Part shown: positions 51,761 through 60,073 of the stretch, in pieces | Layout of the letters: each line of letters opens with the position of its first letter | Numbering within the stretch: position 1 is the first letter of the stretch | Source: JAAYCI01 sp964370295 | Lineage (GTDB): Bacteria; Bacillota; Clostridia; Oscillospirales; Ruminococcaceae | DNA: 64,000 nt | NCBI GenBank assembly: GCA_964370295.1 | Contig: CAYJIR010000008.1 | Location: 1-64,000 of the forward strand | Reading direction: 5' to 3' | Notes under the pieces: generated by a model | Database searches by the model: none | What the model saw: only the letters and a program-made list of their open reading frames with translations | What the model was told of the DNA's origin: nothing | Position numbers and translations under genes: made by a program

Positions 51761-53752
51761 TTAGCTTGTGCCTTCGATGGTAATGCTTACATTGGCTGTG
51801 GTGTTATAAGTGTCTTCCGTGGCTGTAACCGTAAGACGCCCGGGTGGTTGTGTGCTTCCAAAAAAGAGACTAAAGGCAATTACTCCGTTTGCATTGGTTG
51901 TTCCGGAATACATATTTTGCTCAACCGTAGAAGTGGCGCTTTGGCTTGCATCTATTATATTTAAACCATACACATATTCTTCTATGTTTACGCCCGGTGG
52001 AATATCCAGCTCCGGTATAGAAAAGGTTACAGGCACGTTGGCCACAGAAACTGCATTGGCATCTACACTTAAAGTGTAGATATAATTTGCTCTCATCGTA
52101 GCACTTCTTGTAGATACAGTGGTTGGTGTTACCGTTATCTCTGCTACCGGACCAGCCGGCGCAGGTGCCGGCGCAGGTTCCTGTACTTCCAAAATAGCCT
52201 CTTGACTGCTTATATTTCCAGAAACGCCATTTACGGTGCTGGATACAACGCAGAAATATCCTATACGCCCCAGGGCGTTGGTGGGCGGTGTATAACTTGC
52301 CGCTATCGCGCCTGTTATAATTTCTGCATGGTTGTTGTCTATCCGGCTATACCACTGATACGTAAGGTTATCACCCGTGGCGACAACTGTAAGCGGCGCC
52401 GCATTATTATTAATTTCATAAGTGGCACTTTGAGGCTGTGTGGTAATGCTTGGCTGCGGGAAAACCTCAATGCCGGCGGGTGTGCTGGTAGCTGTAGTAC
52501 TTGGGCCGGTAACCACACAGTAATAATACAGCTTACCCACTGTGGTCGTAGGCGGTATATAAGTGTTGGTTGTGGCCCCTGCAATCGCGCTACGTCCAGA
52601 GTTGCTGTTTTCTGTGCTGACATACCAGGCATAACTAAGGCTATCACCTTGCGCTTGTACGCTAAGTGGCGTCACTTGGCTGGCCTGTGTGCCCACCAGG
52701 TATCGCGCACTGACGGGGTTTGTAACAATATTTACTGCAACAACAGGGGCCGCAGGGGCAAATACCTCTACTGCGATGGTGTTGCTTGTGGCGGTTGTGT
52801 TGCCCGATTGAACCACACAATAATAGTAAGCCGTGCCCAAATCATAAGTGCTGGGTTTATACGATGAAGAATTGGCACCATTAATAGCCGCGCCACCTGT
52901 GTTTGTGTTCTGTGTATTTTGATACCATTGATATTGGAAGGTTCCATTTCCACCAGAGGCACGCACAAACAAATCGGCAACATCGCCCTCCTGCGTATGC
53001 CGCGCATAGCGTGCATTTTGAGCCTGCGATGTAATTTGAACCGCATTTGCATTTTCCGCCACATACACTTCCACGCTGGCAACACGGCTGTTTATCGTTT
53101 CGTCTGTGCTTTGTGCGGCGCTTACTGTGCAGAAATAATACACAATTCCAAGGTTTTGTGCCGGTGGTGTAAAACTAGCCTCGGTGGCACCGTCTATCAT
53201 CGTTGCCCCCTGTGTGCTGTTGGTGTTGTTTTGATACCACTGGTATGCACCGGCGCCGGTGGCCACAACATGCAAAGGCTCTATGTTTGCCTGCGTACCT
53301 TGTGCATAACGGAAATCTTGCGGCTGCTCTGTGATGGCAAGCTCTGGGGCCAAAACCGATACACTTACAGCGTTGGTTCGAATATTTCTACCGTCTTCCA
53401 AAGTGATTACTGCCACATATTCAAAATCACCCACTTCGTTTACTAAGGGGTAGAATGGAGCATCTTCGGTGGTGGTAGCAACTGTTGTATACGCGCCACC
53501 CCGTATACTTTGCCACTCGATACTCATATTGGCGGTGTCCATGCCTGTGTAGCTTAAAATAAGCGGCTCCATATCGGCTTCACTGGCGTTTTGCATATAG
53601 CTTACAGAACTTGGCGAAAGTGTTGCAGAAGGCTCGTTTGCACCCGTATTTGCACTGCTGCTTTGGGAACCTTTGCAGCCACTTACCAAAAATACAATCA
53701 CCATAAGCAAACAAGGCAATATCAACTGCATCCGTTTATAACTTTTCATCAT
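51761..53752 (-). CDS. Cell-surface lipoprotein with Ig-like repeats
   Basis: A 663-residue exported protein. The lipobox is LVSGC (Cys26). Then come about five Ig-like repeats of roughly 85-95 residues, each with a YQWY or YAWY core, a following GA/GAN hairpin and a closing Y(Y/F)C strand: the pattern of Ig domains in bacterial surface proteins. A PAPAPA linker leads to a Big-1-like C-terminal domain. The protein is Thr/Ser/Asn rich and has no catalytic motif. Adhesion or matrix binding is the family expectation. Its 3' end faces the second DEAD-box gene. Confidence 0.85.
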   Translation of the reverse strand: MMKSYKRMQLILPCLLMVIVFLVSGCKGSQSSSANTGANEPSATLSPSSVSYMQNASEADMEPLILSYTGMDTANMSIEWQSIRGGAYTTVATTTEDAPFYPLVNEVGDFEYVAVITLEDGRNIRTNAVSVSVLAPELAITEQPQDFRYAQGTQANIEPLHVVATGAGAYQWYQNNTNSTQGATMIDGATEASFTPPAQNLGIVYYFCTVSAAQSTDETINSRVASVEVYVAENANAVQITSQAQNARYARHTQEGDVADLFVRASGGNGTFQYQWYQNTQNTNTGGAAINGANSSSYKPSTYDLGTAYYYCVVQSGNTTATSNTIAVEVFAPAAPVVAVNIVTNPVSARYLVGTQASQVTPLSVQAQGDSLSYAWYVSTENSNSGRSAIAGATTNTYIPPTTTVGKLYYYCVVTGPSTTATSTPAGIEVFPQPSITTQPQSATYEINNNAAPLTVVATGDNLTYQWYSRIDNNHAEIITGAIAASYTPPTNALGRIGYFCVVSSTVNGVSGNISSQEAILEVQEPAPAPAPAGPVAEITVTPTTVSTRSATMRANYIYTLSVDANAVSVANVPVTFSIPELDIPPGVNIEEYVYGLNIIDASQSATSTVEQNMYSGTTNANGVIAFSLFFGSTQPPGRLTVTATEDTYNTTANVSITIEGTS

Positions 53753-54115
53753 TGTTTATCGCCCTTTCATTCCATATTATTAAAATCCTTTGTAGAAATT
53801 ATCCTAAAATAGGTTTTGATAATTGTCATTATATCAAGAATAATTCTTATATGCAAGAACCGTTGTTTTCCGTTGATATATAACACTTAAAAATCACTTA
53901 TGCAGGGCCATTCTCTTATAAGTTCCTCTCTATAAGGCCGGTATAAAGCCGCGTTTATCGAATTTTCCCGCTAAAAATCAAACATGAGACCGAGCATTAA
54001 ACGCCCCATTGCCTTCGATGCCATACATGCTTTGTCTATCGTATCGAATATCATTTGATATATCTATGTTTTTTCTCTTACGGTGATTTTATTTGTTTTA
54101 TTTAAGAATCTCCTT
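53753..54115. other. Non-coding divergent spacer
   Basis: Upstream of the Ig-repeat lipoprotein and of the DUF1801-like gene. Apart from the promoter at 54116-54125 no feature was recognised. Confidence 0.35.
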
Positions 54116-54125
54116 GTGGTATAAT
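54116..54125 (+). promoter_or_regulatory. Extended -10 promoter of the DUF1801-like gene
   Basis: TGTGG followed by TATAAT (54120-54125), an extended -10 with a poor -35. It puts the transcript start near 54132 and rules out a start codon at 54124. Confidence 0.6.
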
Positions 54126-54153
54126 GGTGAAAAGTTACGAGAGGAGATTTGTT

Positions 54154-54495
54154 ATGGCGCTTTCAGATTTTATTGCTTGTGCGAAAAAACACGATAAACA
54201 AATGGTATTCCCTTTACTTGCGTATATTGAAAAACATCATAAAGACGCCGTTTATGATGATTTCTTTTCTCAAAACACAAAAATGCCAACATGGAGAAAA
54301 GGCAAGCGTTATGTTGCCATTGGGTGCCGCAAGCACTATCTTTCTGTTTATTTTAGCAGTCATGATCCGGTAGAACACATTGCAAATGCTACACCGTTTG
54401 TAAAAGCAAACAAGGCTTGTGTTAATTTCAGTTACGCGAGAGAATTGCCTTATACTGCTATTTATGAAGCCATCGACAAGTGTTTTGAAGGCTAG
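54154..54495 (+). CDS. DUF1801-like small protein
   Basis: A 113-residue protein. KMPTWRKGKRYVAIGCRKHYLSVYFS resembles the core of DUF1801/YdhG-type proteins, which have a two-layer fold and no settled function. AGGAGA precedes the ATG at 54154. It is monocistronic between two surface-lipoprotein genes, with no evident link to either. Confidence 0.65.
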   Translation: MALSDFIACAKKHDKQMVFPLLAYIEKHHKDAVYDDFFSQNTKMPTWRKGKRYVAIGCRKHYLSVYFSSHDPVEHIANATPFVKANKACVNFSYARELPYTAIYEAIDKCFEG

Positions 54496-54695
54496 TCCTT
54501 AACCGGTCTGTGCACAAAATCGCAGTAGCATTATCTATAGCTTCCTTACAAAACACACACTTAAAATACACAAAGTTGATGCTTGCATCTAAGATTAAAT
54601 ACGAGTATAATATATAAGCTAGGTCGATATACATAGTGCTTATTGTTACAACATTCAAAAACAAACCCTGTTTTTGTTGAGAGGAGCTTATAAGA

Positions 54696-55766
54696 TTGAA
54701 AAGAAACAAATGGATTTCTCTGTTACTTTCCGGTAGTATTTGCCTATCATTTTCGGGATGTATCGGCAATTTATATGAAAATGTTGGCACGGTAGACGGC
54801 CGAGAAATCTCGTCCGGATTATATTTAAATTTGCAATACGATGCTTATAATTACGGTTCTTCTTTGCTTCAAAATGCAGAGCAAGACCTCTTGGTGGCAA
54901 ATACAGACCAAGACCTAGACCCTTTGGATCAAGAATTGGAGGGTATGCCGTTTGCCGATTGGCTTTCGCAAGAGACGGAAAAAAACCTGCGCGAATATGT
55001 GGCCATAGAGCGTTTGAGTGCAGAAAATGAAGTGGTTTTGGGCGAAGAAAATGCCGGCTATTTAGAGCAACTTGCTTCTTACTGGGAGTTTTCTGCCGAA
55101 ACCTATGCAGAAAACGGAATCAGCTACAACACCATGATGCGCACGACCACAAATGGCCTGCTACGTAACGAATTGTTTTCTTTCTACTACGGGCCGGAGG
55201 GCGAACTTGCTAAAAGCGACGAAGAAATTCGCGAAGAGTACAACGAACTATATGGAAAAATCGAGTACATCTCGTTGCCCTATAGCACGGCAACCGACCC
55301 TGTGGAAGATAAAGAAGTCGAAATAATGGCCTTGGCCGAAGAATTGCAGGATCGTTTAGAAGCTGGTGAATCCATGGAGCTTGTTGCCGAAGAAGGCGTG
55401 GCCGAGGCATATGAAATTACCAGCCGAGAACTGGGAGAAGACAGTGCAGCTTCTTCGGTGAGCACGAATTACCTTGCCTTTACCGGCGACGAAGACGACG
55501 AATTCTATCCCCCCGAATTCCGCAGTGAATTACAACAGATGGAAGATGGAGATGTTGGAATTCATGTGATGGATAGCGTCATAATGGTATACCGCCGAGC
55601 ACCAAACTTTGAAAACGACGAAATGTTTGCCGAAGAACGTGATAATGTGGTAGGCAGCTTGTATCAAGAAGAGTTCGATGCCTTTTTGGCCGACATTTAC
55701 GAAGCCTACCCTGTAGAATATGACTTTGGCGCACGTAGCTATTTTAGCCCCAGCAAAATTGTGTGA
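54696..55766 (+). CDS. Acidic lipoprotein, SurA/PpiC-like
   Basis: A 356-residue exported lipoprotein with lipobox FSGC (Cys22). The segment after it, VGTVDGREISSGLYLNLQYDAYN, resembles the SurA N-terminal domain of PpiC-type foldases, and a mid-region VEIMALAEELQDRLEAGESMELVAE looks like the start of a parvulin domain. The catalytic parvulin residues are not obvious, so it may be a chaperone without isomerase activity. The protein is strongly acidic. The start is TTG with GAGGAG upstream. Confidence 0.7.
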   Translation: MKRNKWISLLLSGSICLSFSGCIGNLYENVGTVDGREISSGLYLNLQYDAYNYGSSLLQNAEQDLLVANTDQDLDPLDQELEGMPFADWLSQETEKNLREYVAIERLSAENEVVLGEENAGYLEQLASYWEFSAETYAENGISYNTMMRTTTNGLLRNELFSFYYGPEGELAKSDEEIREEYNELYGKIEYISLPYSTATDPVEDKEVEIMALAEELQDRLEAGESMELVAEEGVAEAYEITSRELGEDSAASSVSTNYLAFTGDEDDEFYPPEFRSELQQMEDGDVGIHVMDSVIMVYRRAPNFENDEMFAEERDNVVGSLYQEEFDAFLADIYEAYPVEYDFGARSYFSPSKIV

Positions 55767-55834
55767 TAGCAATATTCAAGTTTTTCGCGCAAATTTTATG
55801 GCGCATCCCTTGTACCATACAGTAGTATTTTATA

Positions 55835-55878
55835 CTGCCGAACCGGTCCACTTAAGGCTGGTTCGGCAGATCTTTTTT
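55835..55878 (+). terminator. Terminator of the SurA-like lipoprotein gene
   Basis: CTGCCGAACC/GGTTCGGCAG, a perfect 10-bp stem, followed by ATC and seven T. Confidence 0.88.
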
Positions 55879-55946
55879 TCACAGGAAAACATACGTCCAA
55901 CGTGTTACTCTTAAACACGAATTCACAGTTCGTTCATGCCTTTTCC

Positions 55947-55975
55947 TTGACGTCCACACTCAATTTCGGTAGACT
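55947..55975 (+). promoter_or_regulatory. Promoter of ftsH
   Basis: TTGACG, 17 bases, then TAGACT, predicting a leader of about 120 bases. Confidence 0.65.
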
Positions 55976-56060
55976 TAAAGTGTTGCTATAAAATATGCTT
56001 TACAGATAAATGCTATACCCATAAAACAATACCACCCTAGCCAATGTGGTGCAATAGGAA

Positions 56061-56087
56061 AGGTTTCTTTTTTTACTAAAGAAACCT
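56061..56087 (+). promoter_or_regulatory. Hairpin next to the ftsH ribosome binding site
   Basis: AGGTTTCTTT and AAAGAAACCT form a perfect 10-bp stem ending directly before AAAGGAG. It could block or open the binding site with temperature or a ligand, or simply stabilise the 5' end. Confidence 0.45.
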
Positions 56088-56101
56088 AAAGGAGACACGC
56101 A

Positions 56102-58102
56102 ATGAACAATGACCAAAAACCCCATCAACCGCAAAACCCTCAAAAAACCTTTCTGATTTATGCCGGTGTTGCACTTTCAATTATTATGCTCTTGCAATAC
56201 TTTGTATTTCCATGGTTTCAAGGCGCAGAGGCTGTAGAAGTTCCATACAACGAATTTATTGCGCAAGTGGATGCTGGAGAAGTAAGCCACGTGGAGCTGG
56301 ATGAAGCCACAGCACGCATCAATTATGAAGTGGGTGCCAGCGAGGAAAGTGGCGAGGAAAGCAATGTAGAAACGCAGGAACAAACCACTTACTACACCGG
56401 TTTAATAGACGACTCCACGTTGGTAGAACGCCTAGAAACAGCCACCGGCCCAAATGGAGAACCCATAGAATTCACGCAAGTAGTTCCCGAGCAACAAGGA
56501 GTGCTAGGCCAACTTTTTAGCATGTTTTTCCCCTTTCTCTTAATTTTAGGCTCTTCGTACTTTTTATTTCGTATGCTTTCCAAACGTATGGGTGGCGATG
56601 CCATGAGTTTTGGCAAGTCCAATGCCAAAGTATATGTACAAGCACAAACAGGCATCACATTTGAAGACGTGGCCGGGCAAGATGAGGCTAAGGATGCCTT
56701 AGATGAAATTGTAGACTTTTTGCACAACCCCGACAAATACAAATCGGTGGGTGCTAAAATGCCCAAAGGGGCTCTTTTGGTGGGCCCACCCGGCACCGGA
56801 AAAACCCTGCTTGCAAAAGCGGTAGCCGGCGAAGCCGGGGTTCCCTTTTTCTCCATAGCCGGCAGCGAGTTTGTTGAAATGTTTGTGGGCCGTGGAGCAG
56901 CGCGCGTGCGTGATTTATTTAAACAAGCCAAAGAAAAAGCCCCTTGTATTGTTTTTATAGACGAAATGGATACCATTGGCAAAAAAAGGGATGGCGCGGG
57001 CCTTAACGGCAACGACGAACGCGAACAAACACTTAACCAACTGCTTAGCGAAATGGATGGTTTCGATGGTTCTTCCGGTGTGGTTATTTTAGCTGCAACC
57101 AACCGTCCGGAAAGTTTAGATGCCGCTTTGTTGCGTCCCGGCCGTTTCGACCGTCGTATCCCCGTAGAACTGCCCGATTTAAAGGGTCGTGAAGCCATTT
57201 TACAGGTCCATGCTAAACAGGTGATGATGGACGACGATATCGACTGGAATGTAATTGCGCGCACTACTTCGGGTGCCTCCGGTGCAGATTTAGCCAATAT
57301 CATCAACGAAAGTGCCTTGCGCGCGGTAAAATACAATCGCCGTATGGTGTTGCAAGCAGATTTGATGGAAAGTGTGGAAACGGTAATCGCCGGCCAACAA
57401 CGCAAAAACAAGGTCATCAATCAAAAAGAAAAGAAAATTATAGCCTATCACGAAATTGGCCACGCACTTGTGGCTGCCATGCAAACACATAGCGCCCCTG
57501 TGACAAAAATCACCATCATCCCTCGTACTTCGGGTGCCCTGGGATATACTATGCAAGTGGAAGAGGAAGAACAAAACCTCATGAGTCAGAAAGAGGCCTT
57601 CAATCGCATGGCCACACTGGCCGGTGGCCGTAGCGCCGAAGAACTCATTTTTAAAGTAGCCACTACAGGTGCCGCAAATGACATCGAAAAGCTAACAAAA
57701 ATGGCCCGCAGCATGGTTACACGCTATGGCATGAGCAAAGAATTTGATATGATGGCGCTAGAAACTGTGACAAACCAATACCTTGGCGGAGATACGCAAC
57801 TGGCTTGTGGGCCGGAAACCGCCGCCGCCATAGACAGGGAAGTGTTAACACTTATTCGCTCTGCACACGAAAAAGCGCGCCGTATTTTAGAAGAAAATGA
57901 AGAAAAATTACACGAACTATCCGCCTATCTATTGGATAAAGAAACCATCACCGGCGAAGAATTTATGAACGTGTTAGGCATCAAAGAAGATGTCACCGAC
58001 AACGAAACCGTTCCTGCAGACGAAGCTACTCCTGCAAGTGAAACTACTCCTGCAGACGAAGCTACTCCTGCAAGTGAAACAGAATCGGAAACGCCTTCAT
58101 AA
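56102..58102 (+). CDS. ftsH: ATP-dependent zinc metalloprotease FtsH
   Basis: A 666-residue membrane protease for quality control of membrane and short-lived proteins. Two N-terminal membrane helices (about 18-35 and 137-157) flank an external segment. The AAA domain has GPPGTGKT, IVFIDEMD and the second region of homology ATNRPESLDAALLRPGRFDRR. The zinc site reads HEIGH rather than the more common HEAGH. The C-terminus ends in about five PA-D/S-E-T repeats (see the 36-base DNA repeat at 58013-58080). AAAGGAG precedes the ATG, and a perfect hairpin lies directly before it. Confidence 0.95.
   Translation: MNNDQKPHQPQNPQKTFLIYAGVALSIIMLLQYFVFPWFQGAEAVEVPYNEFIAQVDAGEVSHVELDEATARINYEVGASEESGEESNVETQEQTTYYTGLIDDSTLVERLETATGPNGEPIEFTQVVPEQQGVLGQLFSMFFPFLLILGSSYFLFRMLSKRMGGDAMSFGKSNAKVYVQAQTGITFEDVAGQDEAKDALDEIVDFLHNPDKYKSVGAKMPKGALLVGPPGTGKTLLAKAVAGEAGVPFFSIAGSEFVEMFVGRGAARVRDLFKQAKEKAPCIVFIDEMDTIGKKRDGAGLNGNDEREQTLNQLLSEMDGFDGSSGVVILAATNRPESLDAALLRPGRFDRRIPVELPDLKGREAILQVHAKQVMMDDDIDWNVIARTTSGASGADLANIINESALRAVKYNRRMVLQADLMESVETVIAGQQRKNKVINQKEKKIIAYHEIGHALVAAMQTHSAPVTKITIIPRTSGALGYTMQVEEEEQNLMSQKEAFNRMATLAGGRSAEELIFKVATTGAANDIEKLTKMARSMVTRYGMSKEFDMMALETVTNQYLGGDTQLACGPETAAAIDREVLTLIRSAHEKARRILEENEEKLHELSAYLLDKETITGEEFMNVLGIKEDVTDNETVPADEATPASETTPADEATPASETESETPS
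58013..58080 (+). repeat. Tandem repeat in the ftsH tail
   Basis: A 36-base unit, itself made of two similar 18-base halves, repeated twice without mismatch for 68 bases. It encodes PADEATPASETT twice, an acidic, probably disordered tail that could vary in length between strains. Confidence 0.85.
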
Positions 58103-58165
58103 TTGCAAAAATTAGGGATGAGATTTTAATACTATCATCACAAAGTACTCATTTCATCACCAACA

Positions 58166-58205
58166 AAAGAACCCTTGGCACGTTAGTGCTAAGGGTTCTT
58201 TTGAA
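58166..58205. terminator. Bidirectional terminator between ftsH and the ABC exporter
   Basis: CAAAAGAACCCTT/AAGGGTTCTTTTG, a perfect 13-bp stem extended by GGCAC/GTGCT, with A and T runs for both convergent genes. Confidence 0.85.
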
Positions 58206-58262
58206 AATGATAATTTTACATTTATATATGTCGTTTTTTTCATCGCACATTCCATAGTATCC

Positions 58263-60059
58263 CTATGCATACTGGCTACGATATAACTCTGCATAGGTGC
58301 CACCCATAGACAAAAGCTCCTCATGGTTGCCTTGCTCCACCAAATCGCCGTCGCGCAACACCAAGATAATGTCTGAATCACGAATGGTGGAAAGACGATG
58401 GGCGATTTGAAAATTGGTTTTTCCTTCTGTAAGGCGTCCCATAGCTTCGCCTATCAACTTTTCTGTACGAGTATCCACCGAGGAAGTAGCCTCATCTAAA
58501 ATTAATATTTGTGGATTTGCACAAAAAGCACGCGCAATGGTAAGGAGTTGTTTTTGCCCGGCGGAAAAATTAGAGGCATCCTCTTCCAACATCGTTTCAT
58601 AGCCCTCAGGCAAAGCACGTATAAAGAAATCTGCGTTGGCCATTCGGCAGGCATCTTCCACCTCTTCATCGCTGGCCTCAGGGCGTCCATAACGAATATT
58701 GTCTCGTATACTGGCCGAATATAACCAAGTGTCTTGCAACACCATGCCAAACAGACGTCGCAAAGTTTTACGGCTCATATCATAGCTGTCGATACCATCT
58801 ATCCGTATTGTGCCATCATTTAAATTATAAAACCGCATCAATAGGTTAATCAAAGTGGTTTTCCCTGCACCCGTTGGGCCACAAATTCCAACTTTTTGCC
58901 CGGCTTTTATGTGCACATTCATATCGGTAATCAGTAGGCGATTGGGTGTATACCCAAATTGTACGCCCTCAAATAGGATATCGCCTTTCACTCTTTGTGG
59001 CGTTTGTAGTGCTTCACGCTCGGCTGTTTCTACATCTTCATCCAACAAACTAAAAACACGCTCGGCCGCGGCAATGGTGCTTTGTAGCAAGTTAATGATA
59101 TTGGTTGTTTGTGTGATGGGCAATGTAAACTGCTGCATATACTGTATAAATGCCTGAATGGAACCCACAGTAAGGTTTCCTCCCGATGCCAAAATCCCAC
59201 CAAACACACACACACCCACATAGCCAATGTTGCCCACCAAATTGGTAAGTGGCATCATAATACTAGAAGTAAATTGCGCCCTCCGTGCATCTTCATACAG
59301 CGAATCGTTCATTTCGTTAAATTCATTACAACTTGATTCTTCTGTGCCATACAGTTTCATAATTGTATGGCCGGAATACAATTCTTCCACGTAGCTGCTC
59401 ACATGGCCCAATTTTCCCTGTTGACCAATATAATACTTTTGGCTACGCCGTATCACTGCCGTGCACAAACTCAGGGCCGCGGGAAGCACCAAAAGAGCAA
59501 TCACAGTCATTTGCCAGCTTATGGTAAGCATCATAATGATGATACCCACTATGGTAAAACCGGAGGTGATAAACTGCGTAAGTAGTTGCTGCAAGGTGGT
59601 GCTAATGGTTTCAATGTCGGTGGTGGTTCGCGAAAGGATATCACCGTGGGTATGCGTGTCGTAGTAATTCAAGGGCAGTCTGTGGATTTTTTCGTCCACA
59701 TCGGTGCGTAAATCTGCCAAGGTTGTTTGTGCCACATTGGCCGTGATTTTTTGCTGGGTATAGGTAAATGCGGCCGATAAACCGTACACAAATACCAAAG
59801 CAACCAACGTTAAATGAAACCGCAAAAACTGAATTTCACCTTCGGCAACACCAGAGGCGATGATATTGGTGGCCTCTCCCAAAATTTTGGGCCCCAAAAT
59901 ATTGAAGAACACACCAAACAGTGCGCAGAAAATCATAGCGCACACACGAAAACGATAGGGTGCAAAATAATGTAGCAAACGGCGCACGGTTGCGCCAAAA
60001 TCTCGTGATGGAGCCTTCTTTTTTATGCTATGTTTTGCAAATGCTGTAAAATCCGCCAT
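58263..60059 (-). CDS. ABC exporter half, canonical ATPase site
   Basis: A 598-residue half-transporter: six N-terminal membrane helices, then an ATPase domain. Walker A GPTGAGKTT and Walker B ILILDEATSSVD (with the catalytic glutamate) are standard, but the signature reads FSAGQKQ instead of LSGGQ. It pairs with the upstream half, 14 bases away, as a heterodimeric exporter of the TM287/288 or BmrCD kind, likely exporting drugs, lipids or peptides. AAAGGAGG precedes the ATG. Confidence 0.92.
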   Translation of the reverse strand: MADFTAFAKHSIKKKAPSRDFGATVRRLLHYFAPYRFRVCAMIFCALFGVFFNILGPKILGEATNIIASGVAEGEIQFLRFHLTLVALVFVYGLSAAFTYTQQKITANVAQTTLADLRTDVDEKIHRLPLNYYDTHTHGDILSRTTTDIETISTTLQQLLTQFITSGFTIVGIIIMMLTISWQMTVIALLVLPAALSLCTAVIRRSQKYYIGQQGKLGHVSSYVEELYSGHTIMKLYGTEESSCNEFNEMNDSLYEDARRAQFTSSIMMPLTNLVGNIGYVGVCVFGGILASGGNLTVGSIQAFIQYMQQFTLPITQTTNIINLLQSTIAAAERVFSLLDEDVETAEREALQTPQRVKGDILFEGVQFGYTPNRLLITDMNVHIKAGQKVGICGPTGAGKTTLINLLMRFYNLNDGTIRIDGIDSYDMSRKTLRRLFGMVLQDTWLYSASIRDNIRYGRPEASDEEVEDACRMANADFFIRALPEGYETMLEEDASNFSAGQKQLLTIARAFCANPQILILDEATSSVDTRTEKLIGEAMGRLTEGKTNFQIAHRLSTIRDSDIILVLRDGDLVEQGNHEELLSMGGTYAELYRSQYA

Positions 60060-60073
60060 ACCTGTGCCCTCCT

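Noticed and set aside
51761..53752. Repeats in the Ig lipoprotein gene as a CRISPR-like array
   Set aside because: The repeats are diverged protein domains of about 270 bases, not short identical repeats with spacers. No cas gene is in the window.
56392..57420. 342-codon minus frame antisense to ftsH
   Set aside because: A shadow of ftsH with Ser/Pro-rich content and no start signal.
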